DNA of 44,971 nt from an uncultured bacterium (GCA_902796585.1 CADBPN010000108.1:1-44971), one strand, 5' to 3'. Shown: positions 7,864 to 15,764, counted from the stretch's first letter. Numbers and translations: made by a program. The notes: generated from the letters alone by a model not told the origin.

Positions 7864-7884
7864 AAAATATCCTTAGTAATATTC

Positions 7885-7912
7885 TTATCGGCAAATTTTA
7901 TGTTTTCTTTTA
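7885..7912 (-). promoter_or_regulatory. Sigma-28 (FliA)-like promoter before the 96-aa gene
   Basis: On the minus strand, TAAA (complement of 7909-7912), a 16-base spacer and GCCGATAA (complement of 7885-7892) match the FliA consensus TAAA-N15-GCCGATAA. The -10 match is 8 of 8, with a spacer one base long. The start codon at 7863 lies about 20 bases further on. Confidence 0.55.
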
Positions 7913-7947
7913 TTTTTTATTCACAAAATACTACGTTCGTATGAAAA

Positions 7948-8427
7948 TTATTTTACCAACGCATCTACGACCTCCCTAAACGCACCGTCACCGGCATTTC
8001 TCTCGGTAATTTGTATATTAGGTATTTCTTTAATTTTTTTTATTGCATCAGGAACAGTTATTCTGTATTTTGTTGAAATCAGAGAATCATAGTCATTTAC
8101 ATCATCGCCTATATACAGATATTCGTTATCTTTCAGCCCGTATTTATTGACAATAGACCTTAAAACATCTATCTTTGTGCGTATACCTTGATGAACTTCT
8201 TCTATATTAAAGGTTTCCGCTATTTTTTTTATTGCGGAATTTTCTTCTCCGGAAATAATGCCGATTTTATAACCGTTTTTCTTTAATATTGAAAAACCCA
8301 TTATATCTCTAAAGTTCAGTTTTCTGGACATTTCGCCCTTTGAATCAATGTAAACGCAATTATCAGTTACAATTCCGTCAAAATCTGTGATTACAAATTT
8401 TATAGTATCCGGTAAATTTATTGTCAT
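7948..8427 (-). CDS. KdsC-like HAD phosphatase (nonulosonate-9-P or KDO-8-P phosphatase)
   Basis: The 159 residues are a C0-type HAD phosphatase with no cap domain: nucleophile motif DFDGIVTDN (about 15-23), GIISGEE (motif II), a lysine region and YIGDDVNDYDSL (motif III/IV). This type includes KDO-8-phosphate phosphatase KdsC and the KDN-9-phosphate phosphatase of Bacteroides thetaiotaomicron. The gene follows the neuB-like synthase by 25 bases in the same orientation. Dephosphorylating a nonulosonic-acid 9-phosphate made by that synthase is therefore the better guess. KDO-8-P remains possible, since no kdsA or kdsB is visible to settle it. Confidence 0.85.
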   Translation of the reverse strand: MTINLPDTIKFVITDFDGIVTDNCVYIDSKGEMSRKLNFRDIMGFSILKKNGYKIGIISGEENSAIKKIAETFNIEEVHQGIRTKIDVLRSIVNKYGLKDNEYLYIGDDVNDYDSLISTKYRITVPDAIKKIKEIPNIQITERNAGDGAFREVVDALVK

Positions 8428-8452
8428 TTTAGTTTTTCTCTTATTTTAATGC

Positions 8453-9325
8453 TTACCAATGAACTCTTCTTAATTTTTCAATAATCGGAAGCTCTCTTTC
8501 ATAAACAACTTTTCTTCCGTCCCCCAAAAGGACAGGGACTTGCCTTATATCTCTTACCATGTGATAAAGACCTGCTGTTTCAAGACTTGCTGCTTGGTCT
8601 GAACCCCAATTTGTTCTGTCAAGAGTTATATGTCTTTCTACCGCATCAGCACCGAGAGCAACCGCAAGAACAGACGGAGTAACTCCTCTTTCGTGACCGG
8701 AATATCCGATTGGACAAGAAAATTCTTTTTTGAGGCTTTCTATGACTCTAAGATTCATTTCTTCTGTGTTTGAAGGATAAGTAGATGTGCAATGGAAAAT
8801 TAACAGATTATCTTCACCCAATATTGAAACAGCATGTCGGATTTCTTCCATAGTGCTCATGCCGGTTGAAAGTAATATCGGTTTTCCTTTCGATTTTGTA
8901 TATTTTAAAAGAGAATCATCTGTAAGTGATGCAGATGCAATTTTATAACAAGGCGGGTTAAATTGTTCTATAAAATCAACGGAGCCTTCGTCCCAACAAG
9001 AAGCAAACCATATAATTCCTTTTTCTCTGCAGTACGCATCTATCTCCTTGTATTCTTTATACCCAAATTCCAAACCTCTCTTTAAATCGCCGTTTGTGGT
9101 TCCAAATACACTCTTGCGTTCTTTTGCCAGTTCTTTTTCTGTATAAACGACATCTATTGTGCGTTTTTGAAATTTTACGGCATCACATCCGGTGGTAGAA
9201 GCTATATCAATCATTTTTTTTGCCATTTCAACAGAACCGTTATGATTAATTCCGATTTCGGCAATTATAAAACATGGATAGCCTTCCCCTATCTTTTTAC
9301 TCCCTATTCGGAGACTTCTCGTCAT
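8453..9325 (-). CDS. neuB: NeuB-family nonulosonic acid (sialic acid/KDN-type) synthase lacking the SAF domain
   Basis: The enzyme condenses PEP with an N-acyl-mannosamine-type or mannose-6-phosphate-type acceptor to make a nine-carbon acid. The TIM-barrel signatures are intact: FIIAEIGINHNG (about 19-30), KFQKRT, STGMSTMEEI, HCTSTYPS, IGYSGHERG and ERHITLDR. The protein ends at 290 residues with IIEKLRRVHW, whereas canonical NeuB/SpsE proteins run to about 345 and finish with a SAF (antifreeze-like) lid. The shorter form plus the adjacent KdsC-like phosphatase resembles phosphorylated-intermediate routes such as the KDN pathway of Bacteroides. AAGGAG precedes the start. fliO ends 12 bases upstream, so the two are probably co-transcribed. 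The symbol denotes family only. Confidence 0.88.
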   Translation of the reverse strand: MTRSLRIGSKKIGEGYPCFIIAEIGINHNGSVEMAKKMIDIASTTGCDAVKFQKRTIDVVYTEKELAKERKSVFGTTNGDLKRGLEFGYKEYKEIDAYCREKGIIWFASCWDEGSVDFIEQFNPPCYKIASASLTDDSLLKYTKSKGKPILLSTGMSTMEEIRHAVSILGEDNLLIFHCTSTYPSNTEEMNLRVIESLKKEFSCPIGYSGHERGVTPSVLAVALGADAVERHITLDRTNWGSDQAASLETAGLYHMVRDIRQVPVLLGDGRKVVYERELPIIEKLRRVHW

Positions 9326-9337
9326 ATAAACTCCTTA

Positions 9338-10150
9338 TTATAAATATTTTTTATACAATGCGTACTCTTCAGGATCTACTTTGTGCCCGTCTTCAATAGA
9401 TGAAGCTTCCTGTTTTTCCGTCTCTTCTATTCCGTTAGACTTAAACAATTTATCAATTATACCATCCGGACCTTCTTCATATATCTCTGATATTTCAAAA
9501 TCATCATTACTTTCTGTTTCCAATGATGCAGCATCAGAATCTTGAGACTTGGCTTCTTTGTTTTTACTATCCTTAGGAGTGGCTTTCGTAAAACCTATAT
9601 TTGGAAATTCAATTTTCGGAATTTCAATTTTTGGAATTCTGATATTAGGTATTTCTATTTTTGAATATTCACCTTCTTCTATTTCCGTCGGAGGATAATT
9701 TCCTAAATCTTTGATTAAATGTATCGATGACTGACTTGCCCCTATAAGCATTCTTTTTCCGTCAAGTTCAACGACGTGCAAAGTTTTATTGGACCCTAAC
9801 GGAGTTGTCGAAACAACCGAAACTTTGGATTTGCCGGATTCGCCCATCTGTTGTTTTAACGTATTCATACCAAGTTTATTCAGTTTTGTATAAATAATAC
9901 CGGTAGCATAAATTAAAAGAACAACAAATAATAGCGAAAAAACAATAGACACCAAACTCGGCTCATGTCCTATAGATTGACTTGATGCCAAAACATTATT
10001 CGTTGTATCCGTAGTTGTAACAGAACTTGCTTGTGCAGCTTGCAAAGGTTCCGGTAGATCCGGAAGTATTTCAAATTTGTCGGCTGCAAACACAATGGCT
10101 GCATTTAACCAGCATACTCCTCCTAATAATATTCCTAAAATCTTTTTCAT
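9338..10150 (-). CDS. fliO: Flagellar biosynthesis protein FliO, with extended repeat-bearing tail
   Basis: FliO helps assemble the FliPQR export gate of the flagellar type III secretion system. The protein has an N-terminal signal/anchor (MKKILGILLGGVCWLNAAIVFA), a periplasmic stretch, one membrane helix (about 68-88) and the typical cytoplasmic domain. In that domain VVSTTPLGSNKTLHVVELDGKRMLIGASQSSIHLI closely follows the FliO pattern. The tail is longer than usual (270 residues in total). It contains near-perfect IEIPKI/IRIPKI/IEFPNI units at about 165-190, then an acidic region. It is first in the operon with neuB. No other fli gene adjoins it, so flagellar genes are scattered here. Confidence 0.78.
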   Translation of the reverse strand: MKKILGILLGGVCWLNAAIVFAADKFEILPDLPEPLQAAQASSVTTTDTTNNVLASSQSIGHEPSLVSIVFSLLFVVLLIYATGIIYTKLNKLGMNTLKQQMGESGKSKVSVVSTTPLGSNKTLHVVELDGKRMLIGASQSSIHLIKDLGNYPPTEIEEGEYSKIEIPNIRIPKIEIPKIEFPNIGFTKATPKDSKNKEAKSQDSDAASLETESNDDFEISEIYEEGPDGIIDKLFKSNGIEETEKQEASSIEDGHKVDPEEYALYKKYL

Positions 10151-10221
10151 TTAAACTTACCCTATTTTTTGATATAATTATACCATAAAATTAATAAGTT
10201 GGGTAATGAGGTTTATAAAAT

Positions 10222-11568
10222 ATGTTTATCGATAACATACAAACTATTTTTGTTGAATCCGGTGTTATATATATGCACTTACTAAACCTTCTTGTACTTG
10301 CTATTCTTATATTGCTGTTTTTTACGGCAAGACGAACCAGCAAAAGCTGGACAAAGATTAATGACTACTTAGGAGTTGTTACAAAAACAATTAATTCTGT
10401 CAGATACGGCGACTTAACAAAAAAAATAGAAAACTTTGATTTACCTAACTCTGAACCTTTAGCCGAAAGTTTAAATCGCATGATTGAAACTCTTTATGAC
10501 AGAGAAAAAATGATAGATGAGTATCAAGAAGAACTTCACAGACAGAACAAATTTTTGGAAGCGGTAATCGATTCCTTATCAGACGGACTCATAATTTTTG
10601 ATGAAAATTTGAGAATACTCAGAGCAACTCAAAAAATAAGCGAATGGTTTGATATTGACGGTAAAAAACTTGTAGGCGGTTTTTTATCGGATTATTTGAA
10701 ATACCCCGTTAATAAAAATATTTTTTCGCTTAAAGAAGAAGATGTTTATATATTAAATGATAAATCTTCAACATTTGTTGCCAGTTGTATGGATTTAAAA
10801 TTGGAAGACAAGAAAAAACGCTATATTATGATTATTAAAAACGTTACCGACCAACGTGAACTTGAAACAATGAAAGAAGATTTTGTAGCGACACTTACTC
10901 ATGATTTAAAAGTTCCAATTATCGCAGAAACAAACATGCTTGAACTGTTTCTAAATGAAAGTTTCGGTAAGATATCCGAAAAACAGGAAGTTGCATTAAA
11001 AAATATGCAAATATCCAACAGAGAATTACTGGATTTAGTTCAAATTGTTTTGGATACTTATAAATTAAGAGATAAAAATATACAACTTCATAAAGAAAAT
11101 GTAATGCTTAAGGAATTTTTAGAAGAAATTTCTTATGAAATGCAGCCAATTGCCGACAAATTAGCTAACCATATAAAATTAGATATTCCGAGAAACATAA
11201 GAGTGTATGCTGACAGAATGCAGTTAAAACGTGTAATTAAAAACCTTATACAAAACGCAATATCTTATGGAGAAACAAACTCTCCGATTGAAATAACAAT
11301 AGGAGAAATTCCCAAATATATTATTATAAAAGTTAAAGATTACGGAAAAGGTATTGCTCCCGAAGATATAAATAAAATTTTTGTAAAATATTATTCGGCA
11401 GCAAAAAAATTCAGGAAAATAGGAACAGGACTCGGTCTGTATCTTTCTCTCCAAATAATGAAAGCGCATAATGGCGACTTAACAGTGGAAAGTGTAAAAG
11501 ATAAATACACAGAGTTTTGTGTAAAGCTTCCCGCAGCTTCCGACAGCAATTTATATTACGGTGAATAA
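10222..11568 (+). CDS. Membrane-bound sensor histidine kinase (HAMP/PAS/HisKA/HATPase)
   Basis: The 448 residues are ordered as one membrane helix (about 17-37), a HAMP-like linker (40-95), a PAS-like domain (about 108-205), and HisKA with the phospho-acceptor His in ATLTHDLKVPI (about 229). A HATPase domain follows, with N box NLIQNAISYG, G1 DYGKGIAP and G2 GTGLGLYLS. It autophosphorylates and passes phosphate to a response regulator. None is adjacent, so it is an orphan here, although two regulators lie at 24-25 kb. No large periplasmic sensor is present, so the signal is probably membrane-linked or cytoplasmic. The stop codon overlaps the start of the NUDIX gene (TAATG), giving translational coupling. 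Confidence 0.93.
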   Translation: MFIDNIQTIFVESGVIYMHLLNLLVLAILILLFFTARRTSKSWTKINDYLGVVTKTINSVRYGDLTKKIENFDLPNSEPLAESLNRMIETLYDREKMIDEYQEELHRQNKFLEAVIDSLSDGLIIFDENLRILRATQKISEWFDIDGKKLVGGFLSDYLKYPVNKNIFSLKEEDVYILNDKSSTFVASCMDLKLEDKKKRYIMIIKNVTDQRELETMKEDFVATLTHDLKVPIIAETNMLELFLNESFGKISEKQEVALKNMQISNRELLDLVQIVLDTYKLRDKNIQLHKENVMLKEFLEEISYEMQPIADKLANHIKLDIPRNIRVYADRMQLKRVIKNLIQNAISYGETNSPIEITIGEIPKYIIIKVKDYGKGIAPEDINKIFVKYYSAAKKFRKIGTGLGLYLSLQIMKAHNGDLTVESVKDKYTEFCVKLPAASDSNLYYGE

Positions 11569-12113
11569 TGATATTATATGATACAAAATTTTTACAGCTT
11601 AAAAGCACAAAAGCAAAAAACGGACATGATTGGTTTTACGCGCACAGACCAAATGCGAATGACGGAGTCGTTATACTTCCGATTATTAACAATGAAAAAA
11701 TTCTTTTCTTGATAGAAGAGCGTCCTCCGTTGATTGCAGAACATAAAGCACACTATTCTGTTGGCTGTCCTGCAGGACTTGTGGGTGATGAAAGAATAGG
11801 AGAGTCTATAGAAGATGCAATTAAAGCGGAATTACTTGAAGAAGCCGGTTTAGCTGCAAATAAAATAGAAATAAAAACTAAAAAAGCCGCAAGTTCTCCC
11901 GGCTGTGTAACCGAAGTTTTTCATATAGCATTTGCATATATAGACAATTACAAAATAGTCTCTGAGCCGATATCAGATGGCGGTATAATTACAGATCGGG
12001 TTTTAGTTGATATCAAAAATGTTTATAAATGGTTAAAAGACAGAGAAAATGAAGGAATGGCAATCTCCTGCCAAACTTTAGCCGCTTTATTCTACTTGTT
12101 CGAAGATATCTAA
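11568..12113 (+). CDS. NUDIX hydrolase, ADP-ribose pyrophosphatase-like
   Basis: The 181 residues fit the ADP-ribose/nucleoside-diphosphate-sugar branch of NUDIX hydrolases. The Nudix box occupies 73-95: Gly73, five residues, Glu79, seven residues, then Ala87-Glu88 and Glu91-Glu92-x-Gly94. The conserved Arg before the first metal-binding Glu is Ala87. That Arg normally positions the catalytic Glu, so activity may be altered, but all metal-ligand glutamates are present. Start and stop overlap couples it to the histidine kinase. It ends 12 bases before the convergent yjbQ end. Confidence 0.88.
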   Translation: MILYDTKFLQLKSTKAKNGHDWFYAHRPNANDGVVILPIINNEKILFLIEERPPLIAEHKAHYSVGCPAGLVGDERIGESIEDAIKAELLEEAGLAANKIEIKTKKAASSPGCVTEVFHIAFAYIDNYKIVSEPISDGGIITDRVLVDIKNVYKWLKDRENEGMAISCQTLAALFYLFEDI

Positions 12114-12124
12114 AACACTCTTTT

Positions 12125-12541
12125 TTAGTATACAATCTGAACAGTTATATTTCTTGAACGCTCTTTGTTATCAAAATCCAATAAAACAACTTGCTGCCAA
12201 GTTCCAAGATTTAGCAGTCCTTCTTTTAACGCAATATTAACTGAACTTCCTACCAGTGCAGAACGAACATGTGCGTATCCGTTACCGTCATGCCATATTT
12301 CGTCGTGATGATATTCTTTTCCGGAAGGAGCGATTCTCTCTAATGCTTCTTTTAAATCCTGAACGAGGCCGTCTTCATATTCAATTGTTGTAACTGCCGA
12401 TGTACTTCCTTGAATAGATACACATACAAGTGCATCTTTAAGTTCGTGTTTGTACACACAATTTTGTACATGCTTTGTGATATTAATAATATCGGTATTA
12501 CCGTTAGTATGAATAACAAAATTTTCGTTAATTATCGGCAT
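12125..12541 (-). CDS. yjbQ: YjbQ (UPF0047) family protein
   Basis: A 138-residue single-domain protein of the YjbQ/UPF0047 family. Relatives are trimeric and show weak thiamine-phosphate-synthase-like activity, but the cellular role is unsettled. Family motifs seen are VSIQGSTSAVTTIEYEDGLVQDL, EYHHDEIWHDGNGYAHVRSALVG and LNLGTWQQVVLLDFD, with the conserved His pair in YHHD and the WHDGNGHAH-like segment. The ATG at 12541 is chosen because GGAG lies nine bases upstream and MPIINENF matches the family start; an in-frame ATG 54 bases earlier would read well into dedA. The 14-base overlap with dedA indicates co-transcription. Confidence 0.92.
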   Translation of the reverse strand: MPIINENFVIHTNGNTDIINITKHVQNCVYKHELKDALVCVSIQGSTSAVTTIEYEDGLVQDLKEALERIAPSGKEYHHDEIWHDGNGYAHVRSALVGSSVNIALKEGLLNLGTWQQVVLLDFDNKERSRNITVQIVY

Positions 12542-13133
12542 TTTCTTTCTCCTCAACTTTGACAATAGAATGTCTTTTTTTATAAACAACAACAAAAAAT
12601 ATAATAAGCAAAATTGTCACACCTATAATGACATAATTCAAATATTGTTTAATTGTTTCGCCAAATAACATTAAAACTGCGCTTACCAGAAAAAATCTTC
12701 CGCCTCTGCCCAGTATACTTACGCCAATAAATTTTAAAGGGTTCATTTTTAAAATACCGCTTGCAATCGTAAATATATTATAAGGAATAGGTGAAAATGC
12801 CGAGAAGAAAACCGCTAATGAGCCATACTGTTCATACAATTTTTCTACAGCATCAAGCTTATCAATGTTTTTTCTGAATAAATAATTAAATAAAGGTCTT
12901 CCGCCATATTTACCGATAAAGTATCCTAAAATACCGCCGGTAACAGAGCCTATTGTACAAACAGATGCATATAACAATGCCTTATGCGGAGATGCCAAAT
13001 CCATTGCAATCAATAAAAAATCCGGCGGCAGCGGAAACCCCGGTAAACAGCTCTCTATTCCGGCATTTATTGCTAAACCTTGCAGCCCTAAAGACTGAAA
13101 AAGATTTGTTATATTTAATATCAATTCATTCAT
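12528..13133 (-). CDS. DedA/VTT-domain membrane protein (YqaA-like)
   Basis: A 201-residue integral membrane protein with the SNARE-associated/VTT core. DedA relatives are scramblase- or transporter-like and affect undecaprenyl-phosphate recycling and membrane potential. Markers are a re-entrant motif around GYFIGKYGG (about 70-78) and the FFSAFSPIPYNIFTIASG region, followed by LGRGGRFFLV with the conserved Arg residues. The second half ends with a strongly hydrophobic helix and a basic tail. It is third in the punA-rqcP-dedA-yjbQ run, 18 bases behind the S4 gene. The FSPIPYNIFT variant is typical of the YqaA-like subgroup. Confidence 0.88.
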   Translation of the reverse strand: MNELILNITNLFQSLGLQGLAINAGIESCLPGFPLPPDFLLIAMDLASPHKALLYASVCTIGSVTGGILGYFIGKYGGRPLFNYLFRKNIDKLDAVEKLYEQYGSLAVFFSAFSPIPYNIFTIASGILKMNPLKFIGVSILGRGGRFFLVSAVLMLFGETIKQYLNYVIIGVTILLIIFFVVVYKKRHSIVKVEEKENADN

Positions 13134-13151
13134 TTTATATTATCCCAACCC

Positions 13152-13400
13152 TTATTCTAAAATTTGTCTGTATAAATTTCCCGCTTCTTGAACGCTGACA
13201 TTTCCGGATGGAACTATTAAAACCTCAAATTTATCAACTCGGTTTGCATATTCTATTTCAATAATATCTCCAACCTTTAATTGTTTCGCAGGTTTTGCGG
13301 GATTACCGTTTACAAGAACTCTGCCCATTTCTGAAACTGTATTTGCAACAGTTCTCCTTTTTATTAGTCTTGAAACTTTTAAAAATTTATCCAACCTCAT
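13152..13400 (-). CDS. rqcP: S4-domain RNA-binding protein, RqcP/YabO-like (82 aa)
   Basis: The whole protein is one S4 fold. It opens MRLDKFLKVSRLIKRRT, the same opening as Bacillus RqcP (YabO), and continues with GRVLVNGNPAKPAKQLKVGDIIEIEY. RqcP binds the 50S subunit during alanine tailing of stalled nascent chains with RqcH. HslR (Hsp15) is the alternative, but the short length and absence of its basic tail favour RqcP. No rqcH is visible. The start directly abuts the punA stop with no gap, so the two are translated from one message. Confidence 0.85.
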   Translation of the reverse strand: MRLDKFLKVSRLIKRRTVANTVSEMGRVLVNGNPAKPAKQLKVGDIIEIEYANRVDKFEVLIVPSGNVSVQEAGNLYRQILE

Positions 13401-14204
13401 TTATAGTTTTTTTATAACCTCTTTAACAAGTGTTTTAAATTTGTCTTTTGCGACATTTGCAGCTCTAATAACATCTTCGTGAGAAAGTCCTGCCGTACTT
13501 ACTCCCGCAGCGGAATTACAAATGCAGCTTATTCCGATAACTTTAATTCCTGCCCAAGCCGCAACAATTGATTCAGGTACGGTAGACATTCCGACTGCAT
13601 CAGCGCCAATTATTTTTGCCATTCTGACTTCTGCCGGTGTTTCGTATGATGGGCCTGTCAAAGCCATATAAACACCTTCTTGAAGGTCTATTCCTAAATG
13701 ATCGCCAATTTTTTCAACTAATTCTACATATTCCGGAGTATAGATTTCACTCATATCCGGAAATCTTGTTCCCATAGAATCATCATTGGGCCCTATAAGA
13801 GGATTTACCCCCATATAATTGATATGGTCCGTAATTATCATCAAATCGGAAGGACGAAAGTTCGGATTTACACCGCCGGCAGCATTAGTAACAATTAAAG
13901 TTTCCACCCCTAATTTTTTCATTACTTTAACCGGAAAAACAACTTTTTGAATAGAATGTCCTTCGTAATAGTGAAATCTTCCCTGCATCATTACAACTTT
14001 TTTATTATTGATTTCCGCAAATACCAATTTACCTTTATGTCCGGAAACTGTAGATGCTTCAAAACCCGGAATATCCGCATAAGAAATAGATTTTAAGCAA
14101 TACTCGTCAGCAAGTTCTCCAAGTCCGGAACCGAGTATAATACCAATTTGCGGCTTAAAATCACCAATAATGTTTTTAATATAATCTACGCTTTTATCCA
14201 ACAT
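13401..14204 (-). CDS. punA: Purine-nucleoside phosphorylase (PNP family 2 type)
   Basis: The enzyme performs phosphorolysis of purine (deoxy)nucleosides to base plus (deoxy)ribose-1-phosphate for salvage. The 267 residues include IILGSGLGELAD, the HKGKLVF phosphate-binding region, GRFHYYEGH, TNAAGGVNP, the purine-site segment ALTGPSYETPAEVRM, and GMSTVPESIVA. All are hallmarks of the trimeric PNP (PunA/DeoD2) family. AAGGGG precedes the ATG. It heads the run punA-rqcP-dedA-yjbQ. Confidence 0.96.
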   Translation of the reverse strand: MLDKSVDYIKNIIGDFKPQIGIILGSGLGELADEYCLKSISYADIPGFEASTVSGHKGKLVFAEINNKKVVMMQGRFHYYEGHSIQKVVFPVKVMKKLGVETLIVTNAAGGVNPNFRPSDLMIITDHINYMGVNPLIGPNDDSMGTRFPDMSEIYTPEYVELVEKIGDHLGIDLQEGVYMALTGPSYETPAEVRMAKIIGADAVGMSTVPESIVAAWAGIKVIGISCICNSAAGVSTAGLSHEDVIRAANVAKDKFKTLVKEVIKKL

Positions 14205-14429
14205 AAAAACTATCCCCTTAAACTCCCATATTGTATATTACATCAAATATAATATATTTTGGATAGTTTAGAATTTATTCTTTACAAAACTAAATGAGCG
14301 TGAGGAAAAATTTAAAAATTGGCATGTGTGTGCCGGAACTCCGTAACAACTCATTAATACAGATTTTGAGGTTTTTTCGTAAACTCAAACATGCAGCCTT
14401 TCTTTACAAAACTTAATATATTACATCCC
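14205..14429. other. Non-coding stretch between punA and the Gly/Asn-rich gene
   Basis: No gene is supported. The segment holds AT-rich promoter-like sequence for punA (minus strand) and a hairpin-capable GGCATGTGTGTGCC (14321-14334). It also has two near-copies of TCTTTACAAAACT-AAT (about 14279-14295 and 14400-14416), which also resemble words upstream of the EF-hand gene. Confidence 0.4.
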
Positions 14430-14465
14430 AAAAGGCAATTTTTGGAAACAAAAATACTTTATATA
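14430..14465 (+). promoter_or_regulatory. Promoter module shared with the AAA+ gene at 34.5 kb
   Basis: The 17-mer AAAAGGCAATTTTTGGA (14430-14446), 13 bases and TATATA (14460-14465) recur with the same spacing at 34418-34453. Downstream, ATGTGTGTA and TAAAGG words are also common to both. The module looks like a -10 with a specific upstream element. Confidence 0.6.
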
Positions 14466-14496
14466 TGTGTGTAGTAAGTAAAGGTGTTTTAATAGT

Positions 14497-15123
14497 ATGT
14501 CAGTGAGTCCGTATACATTAAATATGTTATACAAACAAGGAATTCTTGATGAAATTCCGATGGAACTTGCCGCTCCGTCTCCGATTGGATATATGGGAAA
14601 CAACGTAAATCCTTATTTAAACAATGCTATGTCGGGCGCAGCATTCCAAAATTACGGACAAGGTGACAGTTATAGTTTTATGGGAAACAATATCGCCTAT
14701 AATAATTCATCTATAGGGATAAAAAATAATTCCGCGTACAATGCATTTGGTTTGCAAGGAATCGGAGAAAGAGCTTCCAACAATTTTTACGGAAGCAGTG
14801 ATATCGGAATGTATTCTAATTCAGGATTAAACGCTTTTGGTCTGGGAGGGATAGGAAGCAGAAGCGGTAACACAGAAATGAACGCATGGGGAATATCCGG
14901 AAATACTCAACAGCAAGTAGGACAAGCATTGTCAAATGTATCTTCCAGTCCGATACTAAAACCTCTTCTTGCTCTCGGATTGATTTTAATTGGCGGATTA
15001 AGTGTTAAGCATGCCTTTTTCGGTTCTTCTAAAAAAGCTGCAAAAAAAGCTGCAAAACATACCGGTTTTCTTACCAAAATAAACCCTAAAAACTGGAAAA
15101 TATTCAATAAAGCTAAAATTTAA
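14497..15123 (+). CDS. Gly/Asn-rich repeat protein with C-terminal membrane anchor, unknown function
   Basis: I do not recognise the family. Of 208 residues, about 25-145 are low-complexity Gly/Asn/Ser/Tyr. They contain a tandem unit of roughly 40 residues: SSIGIKNNSAYNAFGLQGIG is echoed by SDIGMYSNSGLNAFGLGGIG. One hydrophobic helix (about 160-177, LLALGLILIGGLSV) precedes a very basic tail (KKAAKKAAKHTGFL...NPKNWK). The topology suggests a tail-anchored protein with the repeat on one side and the basic tail on the other. A secreted or structural role is guesswork. It has its own promoter module, shared with an AAA+ gene, and its own terminator, so it is monocistronic. Confidence 0.7.
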   Translation: MSVSPYTLNMLYKQGILDEIPMELAAPSPIGYMGNNVNPYLNNAMSGAAFQNYGQGDSYSFMGNNIAYNNSSIGIKNNSAYNAFGLQGIGERASNNFYGSSDIGMYSNSGLNAFGLGGIGSRSGNTEMNAWGISGNTQQQVGQALSNVSSSPILKPLLALGLILIGGLSVKHAFFGSSKKAAKKAAKHTGFLTKINPKNWKIFNKAKI

Positions 15124-15172
15124 TCCTTATAATTTAATAACCTTATTAAAATACCTTATTAATCAATGTATG

Positions 15173-15196
15173 CGCCCGCGAATGGGCGTTTTTTTT
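15173..15196 (+). terminator. Rho-independent terminator after the Gly/Asn-rich gene
   Basis: CGCCC pairs with GGGCG around a six-base loop, followed by eight T. The hairpin runs up to the end of the convergent ykgJ gene. Confidence 0.85.
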
Positions 15197-15764
15197 ATTT
15201 AAATTCTTCTTCTAACCAATCAGCCATTGTTTTATCTTCACCAAAAAACAGTTCAAAAGATCTTTCTATCTTTTTGCTGCGTAAAACCGAACGCTCTATG
15301 TTAAAAGCGGAAACTTGTGTGTTATCGATTAATTTTGCAGAGTCAATCTTTTTTGTGTCTTTATTGTAAACATCAGAATAATTGAGCCCCAAATCAACAC
15401 AAAAAGGAACTTTAAACCGTTCTTTTTTATTATAATAAATCAATCCGAATGTTCGGCATATTATCGGACGACCTTGATAAATTGAACATTCGTCATTTAT
15501 AAGAAAAGGGCAAGAATATAAACGGTCTGCATTTGATTCTAATAACGCTCTTATTTGCTTATCAACTGTTTCTCTAAGCGAATTTGATAATTTCATATAA
15601 GCAAGCATCATATAAACAAACTCAAGTTCCGACATCGGAAATTCGCCTTCTTTACAGCATAAAGAGCATCCTTTTTTGCATTTTATATAAACACTCTGCG
15701 ATTCGAACATTTTTTTTAATTTATTATCAATAAATTCAAGATAATCTCTATATCTGTTTATCAT
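15195..15764 (-). CDS. YkgJ-family cysteine-cluster protein (putative Zn/Fe-binding)
   Basis: About 189 residues with the CxxCxxxCC pattern CKKGCSLCC near the N terminus. CPFLINDECSIYQGRPIICRTFG follows, the signature of the YkgJ/UPF0153 CxxCxxCC family, proposed to chelate Zn or Fe. The reaction is unknown. The ATG at 15764 is favoured because an upstream ATG at 15818 would overlap yihY by 71 bases and has no ribosome-binding site, though the site at 15764 is also weak. It is last in nrnA-yihY-ykgJ, which overlap serially. Confidence 0.82.
   Translation of the reverse strand: MINRYRDYLEFIDNKLKKMFESQSVYIKCKKGCSLCCKEGEFPMSELEFVYMMLAYMKLSNSLRETVDKQIRALLESNADRLYSCPFLINDECSIYQGRPIICRTFGLIYYNKKERFKVPFCVDLGLNYSDVYNKDTKKIDSAKLIDNTQVSAFNIERSVLRSKKIERSFELFFGEDKTMADWLEEEFK

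Noticed and set aside
14312-14340. Sigma-28 promoter upstream of the Gly/Asn-rich gene (TAAA-N15-GCCGGAAC)
   Set aside because: The -10 matches only five of eight positions and lies far from the start; the box is part of a GGCA/TGCC hairpin.
14421-14465. Sigma-54 promoter in the shared 17-mer
   Set aside because: GG is present but no GC occurs twelve bases later in either copy, so the -24/-12 pattern fails.
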